Assembly: GCF_040448675.1 (NCBI RefSeq)
Contig: NZ_CP159289.1
Coordinates: 1,116,001-1,180,000, forward strand
Source of the DNA: Dyadobacter sp. 676
GTDB taxonomy: Bacteria; Bacteroidota; Bacteroidia; Cytophagales; Spirosomataceae
Length of the DNA stretch: 64,000 nucleotides
Reading direction: 5' to 3'
Under the pieces are notes generated by a model, which was given only the letters and a program-made list of their open reading frames with translations, did no database searches and had not been told where the DNA came from. The position numbers were made by a program, and so were the translations under genes. Below are positions 47,440-56,900 of the stretch, in pieces; positions within the stretch are counted from its first letter, which is position 1; each line of letters opens with the position of its first letter.

Positions 47440-47577
47440 ATGAAAGATCATACACATCCTCCGTTCAAATTAGCGGTTCTGCGCGACCGCAAAGGCGATC
47501 TGTCGAAAGAATGGTTCGTCGGGTTCTACGCGTGGTCAGACGCGGAAAAGAACCCGTCACCGATTCAAAAGTTTTGA
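47440..47577 (+). pseudogene. Possible tyrosine-integrase N-terminal remnant
   Basis: A 45-residue frame, MKDHTHPPFKLAVLRDRKG and then DLSKEWFVGFYAWSDAEKN, ending abruptly at a stop. The LRDRKGDLSKEWFV-type opening recalls the N-terminal arm of tyrosine site-specific integrases of Bacteroidota, which often sit beside a tRNA gene. The core-binding and catalytic domains (R-H-R-Y) are absent. About 80 bp downstream of tRNA-Ser(GGA). The match is from memory of the family, so confidence is limited. Confidence 0.4.
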
Positions 47578-47793
47578 CATAACTGGCAAGAAAACCAGGG
47601 TTGATCGCTACTCACAATTAGTCACCGCTTTCCGTTGCATAGGACTGGACATACAATAATATAACACATTCATACATAATAACATATAAAGATCACCCAG
47701 ACAGGTTTGCTTGTACCGCAGGTTATTTTTAATACGCCGGTAACCATTTGGCACAGTATTTCTAACCATATTTGCCAAAACAACCTTGCTGCT

Positions 47794-50299
47794 ATGAAAA
47801 GGATCTCCGAATTGGTTTGTGGTATCTTGTTTGTGTTTTTGATAGCCTGTCTGCCTGCGTTTGGGCAAAAAAACGGGCTCCGGATCACCACTACATCTTC
47901 GAGCGAATATCAAAAATCCCCCAAGACGTCGATTTATCCCGCATTTGTCGATAACATCATTTATCAGTCATGGACGGAGGCCGGGCCGTCGCCATTTTTC
48001 CAGTTGACTGCCGATGGAGGAACGCCCCCCTTATAGCTGGTCCATTGCCGGCGGCGCGTTGCCCGCCGGGTTGCAACTCGATAAAAATGGGAAGATCCAC
48101 GGAATGGCGACCAGGGAGGGAAATTACTCGTTTACCGCGAAAGTGACCGACGCAAAGGGAGCCACCGCCACCAAAGCACTTACTTTCGAGGCCTCGCCCT
48201 ATCGTTCTAAATGGTTCGCCGACGCTAAATTCGGCATATTTGTGCAGTGGGGTGTTTTCACACAGCCTTCGCTCAAAGGCAAGGATGGCATCGCGCAGTT
48301 TGAAAAACGGATCACCAAATTCAACGCCGACGAATGGGCGCAAACGGTGGTTAACCTGGGAGGCAAGGTGCTCACTGTCACCGTCAATACGGGTGACGGC
48401 GTGCGTCTCTGGCCCTCCACGACTCCGAGCAAGCTGGAATTGAAAACACAGCGGAACATCGTTAAAGAGCTGATTGATGCCTGCCACAAAAGAGGGATCG
48501 GGTTCATAGCCTATTTCGCTCCGGATAAGGGCTGGAATAAGGATATTGTCGACACCGGCCTGGACGGCACCTATGGCACCCTGAACCAGGGATTGATCAG
48601 GGAGCTTGTGCAAATGGGCGTGGATGGCCTGTGGATCGACATGACCTCCGCCACGGAACTTTACAAGGGATTCGATTATAACTGGTTTCCCTGGAACAAG
48701 ATGATCCCTATTATGCGCACCAATAATCCGAAAGTGATTTTTGCCAATAATACAGGCCTGGGCTTCGGAGGAACGGTGCTGCAATACCCCAACACCGACG
48801 TAATCGTGTACGAGGGCGGCACTTCGCCGCACGAAACGGCGCTGGAAGTAGCCAAGCCTGCCACGGTGAGAAAAAAACTGGCCATTGAAGTGGATAACCT
48901 CCTGGATAACACATGGTCGTGGCGGGAAGATCCGAAACTGAGGTCACCCAAACCGCTGGACATGATGATCAACAATATCAGGAAAAACTGGGAAGTCGGC
49001 GCCACCTACATACTCAGCTATCCGGTGCCGGCAAATGGCGACATCTTCCCCGAGATCTACCAGGAAGAACTGAAACAGATTGCCGGTTTTGTCAAGAAAA
49101 ACCAGGGGTGGAGCGCCACTCCGGAGACATCTCTTTCAGACACCGTTGATTATACCGGCAGTCAGAAACTGGCGCTTAAGGCACCAGCCCGGGCAAAAAT
49201 ATACTACACAATCGACGGAAACCGCCCGACAACGGCAAGCAAGGTTTACAAAGGGCCCATTACACTCACAAAAACCAGTCGCATTCAGGCAATCGCCGTC
49301 GAACCCGGCAAGCCCGCCAGCAAGTTGCTCGATAAAACCATTACTATTCTCAACATTTCCAAAAATGCAACGGCAAACGCGCGTACGGCGGCAGCGCCCG
49401 CAACGGCCGCAGCCCCGCCGGCGACCGAAGGCAAAACAGATCCGAACGGTCTTTACAGGGGTATGCGTATCACAGTGGGCTCCGTGCCGATCAGGCTCAC
49501 CGAAGTTGGCCGGAAATATTTCGCGGGAAATAATGGCAGGCATTCGTTGATCATCAAGCGGTATGTAGATCATTATCCATTGCTGACTGCCGCGCTCAAC
49601 ACCGCTTCTCTGCCCGTGGCGGCCGACGGCTACCAATATGCGCAGATTCCTCCCCTGACGCTGGAAGCCGGGAAATCATATCTGATCGGTTTTCAGGAGA
49701 ACGGTAACGACAAATTTGCAGCCGACGATTTGAAAAACGTTCCGGCAAACGACGACTACCGGGTTATCGGATACAACATATTGAGCCCGCAAGGCACGAA
49801 ACTGCCGATTGTGGATGACCGAATGGGCCAATTACTTAGTCTCAAATTTGAAAAAATCATATCCAAAAATGCAAAACCAAACCTGGCTATCGGAAAACAG
49901 GCATTTTTGCGGGCAAACAACGACACCGGCCTCGGCCCGGGCAACGAAATATTCTTCGCCGAAAATGGAATCGACGGCGACCCTACCACCATGGCCAGAG
50001 CGGGCGGCCAATACGCCTGGACACTGCTGGTGGATTTGTTGAAGGTCGAAAAAGGAATCAGGGAAGCTAAAATCACTTTCGGGGAAAATTCATATTCGAC
50101 CGAATTCCAGCTGATGGCGTCACCAGACAATAAAACCTGGACCACGCTTGCGCACAAGATGGATAATACCGATATAAACATCGACCTGAAATTTGACCCG
50201 ATCGATGTACGCTATTTCAAGATCAGGTCTCTGAAACCCGACAAACGTGGAGAAAAAGGGGCGCAAATGGGTATTATGGAATTTGAAGTATACCGGTAA
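47794..50299 (+). CDS. Secreted GH29-like (alpha-L-fucosidase family) multidomain protein (frameshifted at 48025-48030)
   Basis: Corrected product of 834 residues. After the signal peptide (MKRISELVCGILFVFLIACL...) come a putative Ig domain (GTPPYSWSIAGGALPAGLQL after repair), a divergent GH29-like TIM barrel (KFGIFVQWGVFTQPS, DGLWIDMTSATELYK) in which Asp of LWID is the likely nucleophile position, a chitobiase-like C-terminal domain (YYTIDGNRPTTASKVYKG) and a terminal F5/8-type sugar-binding domain. Expected HHDGF-type fucosidase motifs are not conserved, so the substrate may not be fucose. The break is one extra C in a run of six. Confidence 0.8.
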
Positions 50300-50301
50300 G
50301 A

Positions 50302-50493
50302 TCACCAGAGCCTTTCTTCTTTCATAAAACCCGTTGCGGTAAGTACCTGCATGAGCACGCTCGTTACGAGCATAGCGCGGACTACGATGAAAACCGCCCG
50401 GTAATCCACCCGGGGTTCGAGGATGATTACAAAATAGTAGAGGGAAATGTTGGTCGCAACCAGCAGCACAAACAGTAAAACCTTATTCAGCAT
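50302..50493 (-). CDS. Small hypothetical membrane protein
   Basis: 63 residues from an ATG at 50493, with two hydrophobic helices (NKVLLFVLLVATNISLYYFV and RAVFIVVRAMLVTSVLMQVL). An upstream start at 50538 is possible. It converges on the GH29-like gene with a 2-bp gap. No family is recognised; the short length leaves doubt that it is real. Confidence 0.45.
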   Translation of the reverse strand: MLNKVLLFVLLVATNISLYYFVIILEPRVDYRAVFIVVRAMLVTSVLMQVLTATGFMKEERLW

Positions 50494-50738
50494 TTTCTTC
50501 TTCGGATTTGTATCACGAAGATAATGAACGCGCTGCATTTATCCTGCATCCCCTCGGAGGCAGGATTGTTTTTTTAATGATAGCATAACACAAGTGCACC
50601 TGAGCGAACGGACACTGTTCGTTACCGGACAATAATTCGAACCTTCCAGGCCTGTACAGGACTGGCTGTCAAGCAGTTAATCTTCTGGCAGGCTATTTTC
50701 CGTTGAGAATTTTCAAACTCGTCAGGAATAACAAAAAA

Positions 50739-53093
50739 ATGCTAAGAAACTATCTCAAAATCGCATTCAGGAACCTGCTCCGGAACAAGGCTTTTTCGGC
50801 GATCAATATCTTGGGATTATCAGTAGGCATGGCCAGCGCGCTGCTCATCCTTTTCTGGATGTATAATGAAATCAGCTACGACCGCTTCCATAAAAACAAG
50901 GATTATCTCTACGAAGCCTGGAACCGCGGAACGTTCGACGGTAAACTGCAATGCTGGAATTCGACCCCACAAGCGCTCGGCCCGACCCTTAAAGAAGAAT
51001 ACCCGGAAGTAAGCAATATTTCACGAAACTATTCCCGATGGTTTGTGACGCGTGCAGGCGATAAAAAGGTTTCCAGCGAGGCTATTATTACCGACGGCGC
51101 TTTCCTGAACATGTTCGATTTTCCTCTCCTGCAAGGTAACCCCCACACAGCGCTCAACTCCGTCGGTTCGATGGTGGTTACGCAGAAAATGGCGATCAAA
51201 ATGTTCGGTACCGAGGATGTGCTGGGCAAAGTCGTAGCGATCGACAAAGACAATTTTACGATTACCGGGGTTATGAAGGACCTGCCGCCCAATACCGAAT
51301 TCAGGTTTGAATACATCCTTCCCATCGAATACCTGAAAAAGATCGGCTCGGCCGACGAGGGCTGGACTTTCAACACCGTTCGGACCTACGTTCAACTGAA
51401 ACCGGGCACCGATCCCAAGGCATTTGCCGAAAAGATCAGGGATATCACGATCCGGCATTCCAACAATACCGAAGAGCACGAGGTGTTCCTCCATCCGATC
51501 AGCCAATGGCATTTGTATTCCAATTTCGAGAACGGAAAAGTTGTTGGCGGGCGTATCGCCATTGTGCGGCTGTTTGGAATTATCGCGGCATTCATTCTGC
51601 TGATCGCCTGCATCAATTTTATGAACCTCAGTACGGCACGCAGCGAAAAACGCGCGAAAGAAGTGGGCATTCGCAAAACGGCCGGTGCCAACAAAGGGCT
51701 TCTCGTGGGGCAGTTCATAGGTGAATCTGTTTTAATAGCCATTATCGCCGGAGCTATCGGACTACTCACCGTGTACCTTACCTTGCCCGCATTCAACACA
51801 TTGATTGGAAAGGACCTGGAAGTACCGGTAACTAGTCTGAAATTTTGGGTTGCGGCGCTCACATTTATCCTTTTTACCGGCATCCTGGCCGGAAGCTACC
51901 CCGCCTTCTATCTTTCTTCATTCAAGCCGATCAACGTATTGAAAGGCGCATTCAAAAGGGCACGCTCGACATTCAGTCCACGGAAAGTGTTGGTGGTGGT
52001 GCAATTCAGCTTCGCCATTGTGCTAATCATTTCCACGCTTATTGTGGTGGAACAAATTCGTCACGCCCAGAACCGGGACCCTGGCTATGACCGCGGGCAA
52101 GTGGTTTACCACTGGATCACCGGCGATCTGGGTAAGAACTATGCACAAATCAAACGTGAGTTGCTAAATGCCGGCATCGCTATCTCCGTCACCAAAACCG
52201 CTTCGCCACTCAGCAGCGTTACCAGTGATACCTGGGGCATCGAATGGCCCGGCAAGAACATGGCGGAAAAAATCGATTTCGATATTTTTACCGAAGACGA
52301 GGGGCTTGTCAAAACCGCCGGCCTGCAACTGATTCAGGGGCGGGACCTGGACCTTACCAAATTCCCGTCGGACTCCGCCGGAGCCTTGCTTAATGAAACT
52401 GCGGCGAAAATCATGGGTTTTAAGGACCCGATAGGACAGACGATCAAAGACAATGGCGCTACCTATCACATCGTAGGAGTGGTGAAGGACTTCGTGATCC
52501 GGTCGCCTTATGACCACCAGGGCCCGTTGATCATCGAGGGTGCGCAGAGCTATTTCAATGTAATCCACATGAAACTCGCTGCGGACAAGTCTGTGGCCGA
52601 CCTCATGCCCGCGGTGGAGGCTATTTTTCGTCGCTATAACCCCGATTATCCCTTCGAATACCATTTTGTGGACGAAGATTACGCCCGCAAATTCGAAGAT
52701 ACCCGGCGGGTCGCGAAGTTGACCGGCATATTTGCAGGTCTCACCATTTTTATATCCTGTCTCGGCCTATTCGGTCTTGCGGCCTACATGGCCGAAAACC
52801 GTGTCAAGGAAATCGGCGTGCGAAAAGTATTGGGGGCTTCGGTGACGAGTATCGCGGCCTTACTTTCGAGCGAGTTTATGGCGCTGATTATAATTTCGAT
52901 CGTCATTGCAACGCCGGTCGCCTGGTATGTTATGAACCTTTGGCTCAACGACTTCGAATACCGCACGGGCATCCAGTGGTGGATATTTGCAGTATCCGGC
53001 CTGCTTGCCATTGTGGTGTCGTTGCTCACTGTCAGCTACCAGGCAATCCGCGCGGCACTGCTTAATCCGGTGAAGAGTCTTCGCAGCGAATAA
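50739..53093 (+). CDS. FtsX/MacB-type ABC transporter permease
   Basis: A 784-residue permease with two MacB periplasmic-core/FtsX units in tandem, as in the Bacteroidota-specific long form. The first transmembrane helix is at about 20-45 after MLRNYLKIAFRNLLRNKAFS. FtsX three-helix blocks lie at about 275-420 (LFGIIAAFILLIACINFMNL, EVGIRKTAGANKG) and 665-775 (FISCLGLFGLAAYMAENRVK, EIGVRKVLGAS). The ATG at 50739 is chosen. No ATPase gene is adjacent. Family members take part in export, lipoprotein release or drug efflux; the cargo here is unknown. Confidence 0.93.
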   Translation: MLRNYLKIAFRNLLRNKAFSAINILGLSVGMASALLILFWMYNEISYDRFHKNKDYLYEAWNRGTFDGKLQCWNSTPQALGPTLKEEYPEVSNISRNYSRWFVTRAGDKKVSSEAIITDGAFLNMFDFPLLQGNPHTALNSVGSMVVTQKMAIKMFGTEDVLGKVVAIDKDNFTITGVMKDLPPNTEFRFEYILPIEYLKKIGSADEGWTFNTVRTYVQLKPGTDPKAFAEKIRDITIRHSNNTEEHEVFLHPISQWHLYSNFENGKVVGGRIAIVRLFGIIAAFILLIACINFMNLSTARSEKRAKEVGIRKTAGANKGLLVGQFIGESVLIAIIAGAIGLLTVYLTLPAFNTLIGKDLEVPVTSLKFWVAALTFILFTGILAGSYPAFYLSSFKPINVLKGAFKRARSTFSPRKVLVVVQFSFAIVLIISTLIVVEQIRHAQNRDPGYDRGQVVYHWITGDLGKNYAQIKRELLNAGIAISVTKTASPLSSVTSDTWGIEWPGKNMAEKIDFDIFTEDEGLVKTAGLQLIQGRDLDLTKFPSDSAGALLNETAAKIMGFKDPIGQTIKDNGATYHIVGVVKDFVIRSPYDHQGPLIIEGAQSYFNVIHMKLAADKSVADLMPAVEAIFRRYNPDYPFEYHFVDEDYARKFEDTRRVAKLTGIFAGLTIFISCLGLFGLAAYMAENRVKEIGVRKVLGASVTSIAALLSSEFMALIIISIVIATPVAWYVMNLWLNDFEYRTGIQWWIFAVSGLLAIVVSLLTVSYQAIRAALLNPVKSLRSE

Positions 53094-53108
53094 CATCGGC
53101 GGCATGCG

Positions 53109-53438
53109 TCATTCGGAGCTGATCTTCCCCTGCAGTACGAGGATCAGCTCCTGCTGCGTTTGTATAAGCTGGTGAAGCACATGGCTATCTCCCGGCGGAA
53201 TATGTTTTTTTGTAAATTTTACCTTGTGCAGACTCAACAGCGTTTCAATATCCGTTTCGAGTATCAGGGCAATCTCCGCGAGCCGGCCTATCGTGATCGA
53301 CTCCTGCTCCTCGTTTTCCAGTTGCCGGTAACGCTGCTTTGAAATATGCAGCCGCGTGGCGACATATTCCTGCGAGTACCCCAGACGGTTACGCGCCAAA
53401 CGTATATTATCTCCGATAGGTATTTTTTCATCTTTCAT
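53109..53438 (-). CDS. XRE family helix-turn-helix regulator
   Basis: A 109-residue DNA-binding protein. The Cro/CI-type HTH (about 8-65) reads IRLARNRLGYSQEYVATRLH, then SKQRYRQLENEEQESITIGR, and is followed by a short helical tail (HQLIQTQQELILVLQG) that may dimerise. The ATG at 53438 is preferred to the longer 53474 start. Small proteins of this type are common in Bacteroidota. It converges on the permease gene and is divergent from the metallopeptidase array, which it could control, though no operator is visible. Confidence 0.85.
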   Translation of the reverse strand: MKDEKIPIGDNIRLARNRLGYSQEYVATRLHISKQRYRQLENEEQESITIGRLAEIALILETDIETLLSLHKVKFTKKHIPPGDSHVLHQLIQTQQELILVLQGKISSE

Positions 53439-53677
53439 AGGGTGCCACTGACAAATGTTTTTGGAGAATAACACGTTTACGCCCTGACAATCCTATCCCA
53501 ACTTTTCTATCGGCAATCGTCAATTATCCAGCACAGCTTCCGCCTTCTACTTGCCGGAATGACTAGTCAAAAGTATACCCTGGCTGGTTCTTAACCACCG
53601 GAGATATCATCACAGTTCGATGTTTTTCAGGCTATTTGCGCTTGTATTTAGTACAAAACAAAAACAGCACAACATAT

Positions 53678-56600
53678 ATGAATAGATTTTTATTACTGGC
53701 TTTTTACTGCCTTTGGGTATCGTGCATCTCTGTCGATGCTCAGCCGATTTACAATCAGAAAAATATCACACAAGATGTGCTGACAGAGCACTACGACAAC
53801 CCTGTGCCCATGCAAGTTATGGAGTACTCCACTGATCAAAACGGGACCATTATCGAAAGGCGATTAGAAATTTTACCCGAAAATGGTTTACCCTCGGCCC
53901 GCGTTAGAATTATCAACGATCAGTTTGAAGAAATTCCCCTTGTAAATCAGCCACCATTTGACGCATTATTTGACAATGGGCTATTTGATATTCAGCATTG
54001 CGTTGATGCTGCGACGCTGCTTTTCGGAACGGAAGTCGCATTGAAAGTGATCAAGGATAAGTTTGGCTGGTCGGGATTAGACAACCAGGGTGTAAATGGC
54101 AAGGCTATTATATGGAATATCATGGCTCCGAACAGTCCCTCAATTATCGCTTCGCCTTATTATAGCCTAATCAGCAAGGAATTTAATTACCTGACTAATG
54201 GAACCGAAGCTGATAAATTAACCCATATCGAAGCCGTTACCCATGAGCTGGTTCATGGCATTATCAATGCGAAAATAGGGGACGAAAACTCTCTTGGACT
54301 TGACCCTTGTGGCGAAAGAAAAGTGGTTGCCGAAGCGCTCTGTGATATCCTTGGACTTTATGTCCGAAATGAATACGAACAAAACTCACCGGCACTTTAT
54401 ATTTGGACCCTTTCACAAGGATACATTTTTCCGGGGAGGTCGTTTGATAATCCTAATAGCAACGGACAACCGGACACGTATTATGGAAGCTATTATGCGA
54501 ATAGCTGTCCGGGAAACGGTACTTTTATAGAGCACCAGAATGCAACCGTAATTGATCATTGGTATTATCTATTAGCCAGTGGTACGGTCGGGACCGAGAC
54601 GAACGACCTTGGCTACTCGTACAAATTCAATGGAATTGGCGTCAACAAAGCGATCCAAATTGTATGGAAGTGCCTGGACTATATTGGCAAACACACCAGT
54701 TTCTCCGATTTAAAAAAGGCTTCGCTTACAATAGCTGAGCAACTCTACGGCCTGCATTCCATCGAATATCTGGCAGTTGTAGACGCATGGTGCGCGGTAG
54801 GCATTTGCGAGAACAACCTTGGCCCGTTTTACATGTCACCGGCGCATGGAGCCGCGGGTGTTGAACCTTGGCCAGGCGTAAAGGTGAATGTCATTTGGGA
54901 AGGCAAGCCTGTCACAAAATGGGAAGTGCAAATGGATACGGATATCGCCTTCTCCAATCCTCAAACGGTTGTGATCACTAATTTCACCACTGTTATCAAC
55001 CCCGATGGTGGAGCAGCCTACTCAGGTTTTGCGACCGGCTACTTTGCGCCTGGTGAGCGCGTATACGCGCGTGCACGTATCATCGAAGCTGAGCCCGATT
55101 TCTGTAAAGGGTACAATCCACTTTGCGTCCTTTACCAGCAATATGGTCCGGCTCACGCCTTTACACTTGATGACAAAAAAGTCCAGTTTTGGCACCTATT
55201 GCCCCTTAATTACTGGACTGCGAACCCCTGGAATAGCCCGACGATCCAATGGAAGTCAGTGCCGAACGCTCAACAATACACCTTTGAGGTATCTGAGGAC
55301 GATGCCTTTACCAAAATTATCTACACCGAAACTGTTCCGTCCAGTGGAAATTTCAGCGAATCAGGGACAATCAGTACCGTCCTGGAAGCCGGAACGACGC
55401 TTTTCACCCGCGTGAGGGCGGAGAATGCTAACAGTCCGCAGGTTATCGAAAACGTCGGAGAATGGTCGGATATGGATACGATTAAGGTGATGTTTCCACG
55501 AACTTCGGTATACCAGGCGCTGAACCAAATGCCTGGCGACCCGCCTACGGCCGTTAGCACTCTCGGTTTTTGGGTTGGGTGGTTACCCTACCCGGGCACC
55601 AGCCATTATGTCATCCAGATTGCTACCGATCCTGCATTTGCCAACATTGTCCGTACGCAGAATGCTGCCGGGAATTTGACTGCGGTCGAAATGCTATTGC
55701 CCGCCGCGCCTGATAAAAGCAACTTTTTTGTGCGCGTCCTTCCGCAGAAGGGCAGTGTTTTCGGGGTGTGCGACCATGTGTGGCGCATCCAGACGGACGG
55801 GCATGCCGTTCTTCCGAAGATGAAAGGGCCGCCAAACGGTTCAGTTTTCCCTTTCAACGCATTTGCCGCCACATTCGAATGGCAGGGCGGATCCCTAAAC
55901 CTTAATCTGGTTAAAGGTTTCGAATTCCATTTTAAAAAGAAAAACTCCAACCTCACTTCAATCTTTCCGACCGGCAAGGTTTTCGACATTTTGATCAAGG
56001 ACCCTTTGCTCTTCGATAATCCACAGGGCTTTGAAGTGGCCGTATTAGCCGTTAATGAGCTGGGTGCCAAGTCGGCATTGTCTGCCCCATTCAGTTATAC
56101 CATCTGTCCTGATCATCCTGCCGTATTCTTCCCCGGTGACCTGGGCAAAGTCGATCCTACCCTCGATTTCAACGTTCAATGGCATCACAGCGCCTCGTTT
56201 CCACCGGGAAGTCAGTACCTGGTTACGATTATGGAAGGTGTAACGCCACTACCCGGCTTTAATAATAAGCCTACTACACAAAATTTCATGCTCGTGCCAG
56301 CGGGTAAGCTAACAAACGGAAAGAGTTATACGGTCACCGTCAAGAATTCGTCCTCGTGCGCCGGAATTCTATTGCCGAAAACGTTCTTCAATGCGGTGGG
56401 ATCGGGAGGCTCGAATCAACCGCAACCGCCAAAGCTAGTCGACTTCCAGATCGACCTTAAAGGCTTTCGAAACGATCCCGACGGCACGGTATTCCCGCCT
56501 GAATTTGGCACTTCCAACTATGAAATTGGCATAGAACTCTTCGATCCCAACGGTACGCCGCTCGGCCTTCACGACCCAACAAATGGTAATGCGGTGACAT

Positions 56601-56869
56601 ACCTGGAAGTGGATTCTCAAAATTCCGGTGTAATCCTGGTTGGGGATCAAAAGCCGCAAGGCAAATACAAACTGAGGCTGAAAATGAAGGCCATTTTCGA
56701 TCCGCTCCTCTATTATCCGTTCGACCAGCCATGGTTTTCTGTATCACTCAATGGACAAGTGATTGTTAGCAAGCACATTATTACCGTAGACTTTGTCGAT
56801 CCGGCTTCACTTTTTAATGAATGGCAGGTTGGATTCCAGTTTGCGGATATTGTATTGGACGTTAAATGA
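53678..56869 (+). CDS. Secreted M4 (thermolysin-like) metallopeptidase, paralogue 1
   Basis: A 1063-residue exported zinc protease. The ATG at 53678 opens a signal peptide (MNRFLLLAFYCLWVSCISVDA). The M4 catalytic region (about 60-390) has the zinc motif HELVH (His189, Glu190, His193), the third ligand Glu219 in AEALCDILG with Asp223, and FNGIGVNKAIQIVWK near its end. It continues into three Fn3-like units (WEVQMDTDIAFSNPQ, YTFEVSEDDAFTKI, YVIQIATDPAFANIV). A C-terminal domain of about 150 residues is shared with the next two genes and ends EWQVGFQFADIVLDVK. No T9SS sorting domain. First gene of a four-gene array. Confidence 0.9.
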   Translation: MNRFLLLAFYCLWVSCISVDAQPIYNQKNITQDVLTEHYDNPVPMQVMEYSTDQNGTIIERRLEILPENGLPSARVRIINDQFEEIPLVNQPPFDALFDNGLFDIQHCVDAATLLFGTEVALKVIKDKFGWSGLDNQGVNGKAIIWNIMAPNSPSIIASPYYSLISKEFNYLTNGTEADKLTHIEAVTHELVHGIINAKIGDENSLGLDPCGERKVVAEALCDILGLYVRNEYEQNSPALYIWTLSQGYIFPGRSFDNPNSNGQPDTYYGSYYANSCPGNGTFIEHQNATVIDHWYYLLASGTVGTETNDLGYSYKFNGIGVNKAIQIVWKCLDYIGKHTSFSDLKKASLTIAEQLYGLHSIEYLAVVDAWCAVGICENNLGPFYMSPAHGAAGVEPWPGVKVNVIWEGKPVTKWEVQMDTDIAFSNPQTVVITNFTTVINPDGGAAYSGFATGYFAPGERVYARARIIEAEPDFCKGYNPLCVLYQQYGPAHAFTLDDKKVQFWHLLPLNYWTANPWNSPTIQWKSVPNAQQYTFEVSEDDAFTKIIYTETVPSSGNFSESGTISTVLEAGTTLFTRVRAENANSPQVIENVGEWSDMDTIKVMFPRTSVYQALNQMPGDPPTAVSTLGFWVGWLPYPGTSHYVIQIATDPAFANIVRTQNAAGNLTAVEMLLPAAPDKSNFFVRVLPQKGSVFGVCDHVWRIQTDGHAVLPKMKGPPNGSVFPFNAFAATFEWQGGSLNLNLVKGFEFHFKKKNSNLTSIFPTGKVFDILIKDPLLFDNPQGFEVAVLAVNELGAKSALSAPFSYTICPDHPAVFFPGDLGKVDPTLDFNVQWHHSASFPPGSQYLVTIMEGVTPLPGFNNKPTTQNFMLVPAGKLTNGKSYTVTVKNSSSCAGILLPKTFFNAVGSGGSNQPQPPKLVDFQIDLKGFRNDPDGTVFPPEFGTSNYEIGIELFDPNGTPLGLHDPTNGNAVTYLEVDSQNSGVILVGDQKPQGKYKLRLKMKAIFDPLLYYPFDQPWFSVSLNGQVIVSKHIITVDFVDPASLFNEWQVGFQFADIVLDVK

Positions 56870-56900
56870 CAGGACTTTCAAATATTGAACACACATCTAT

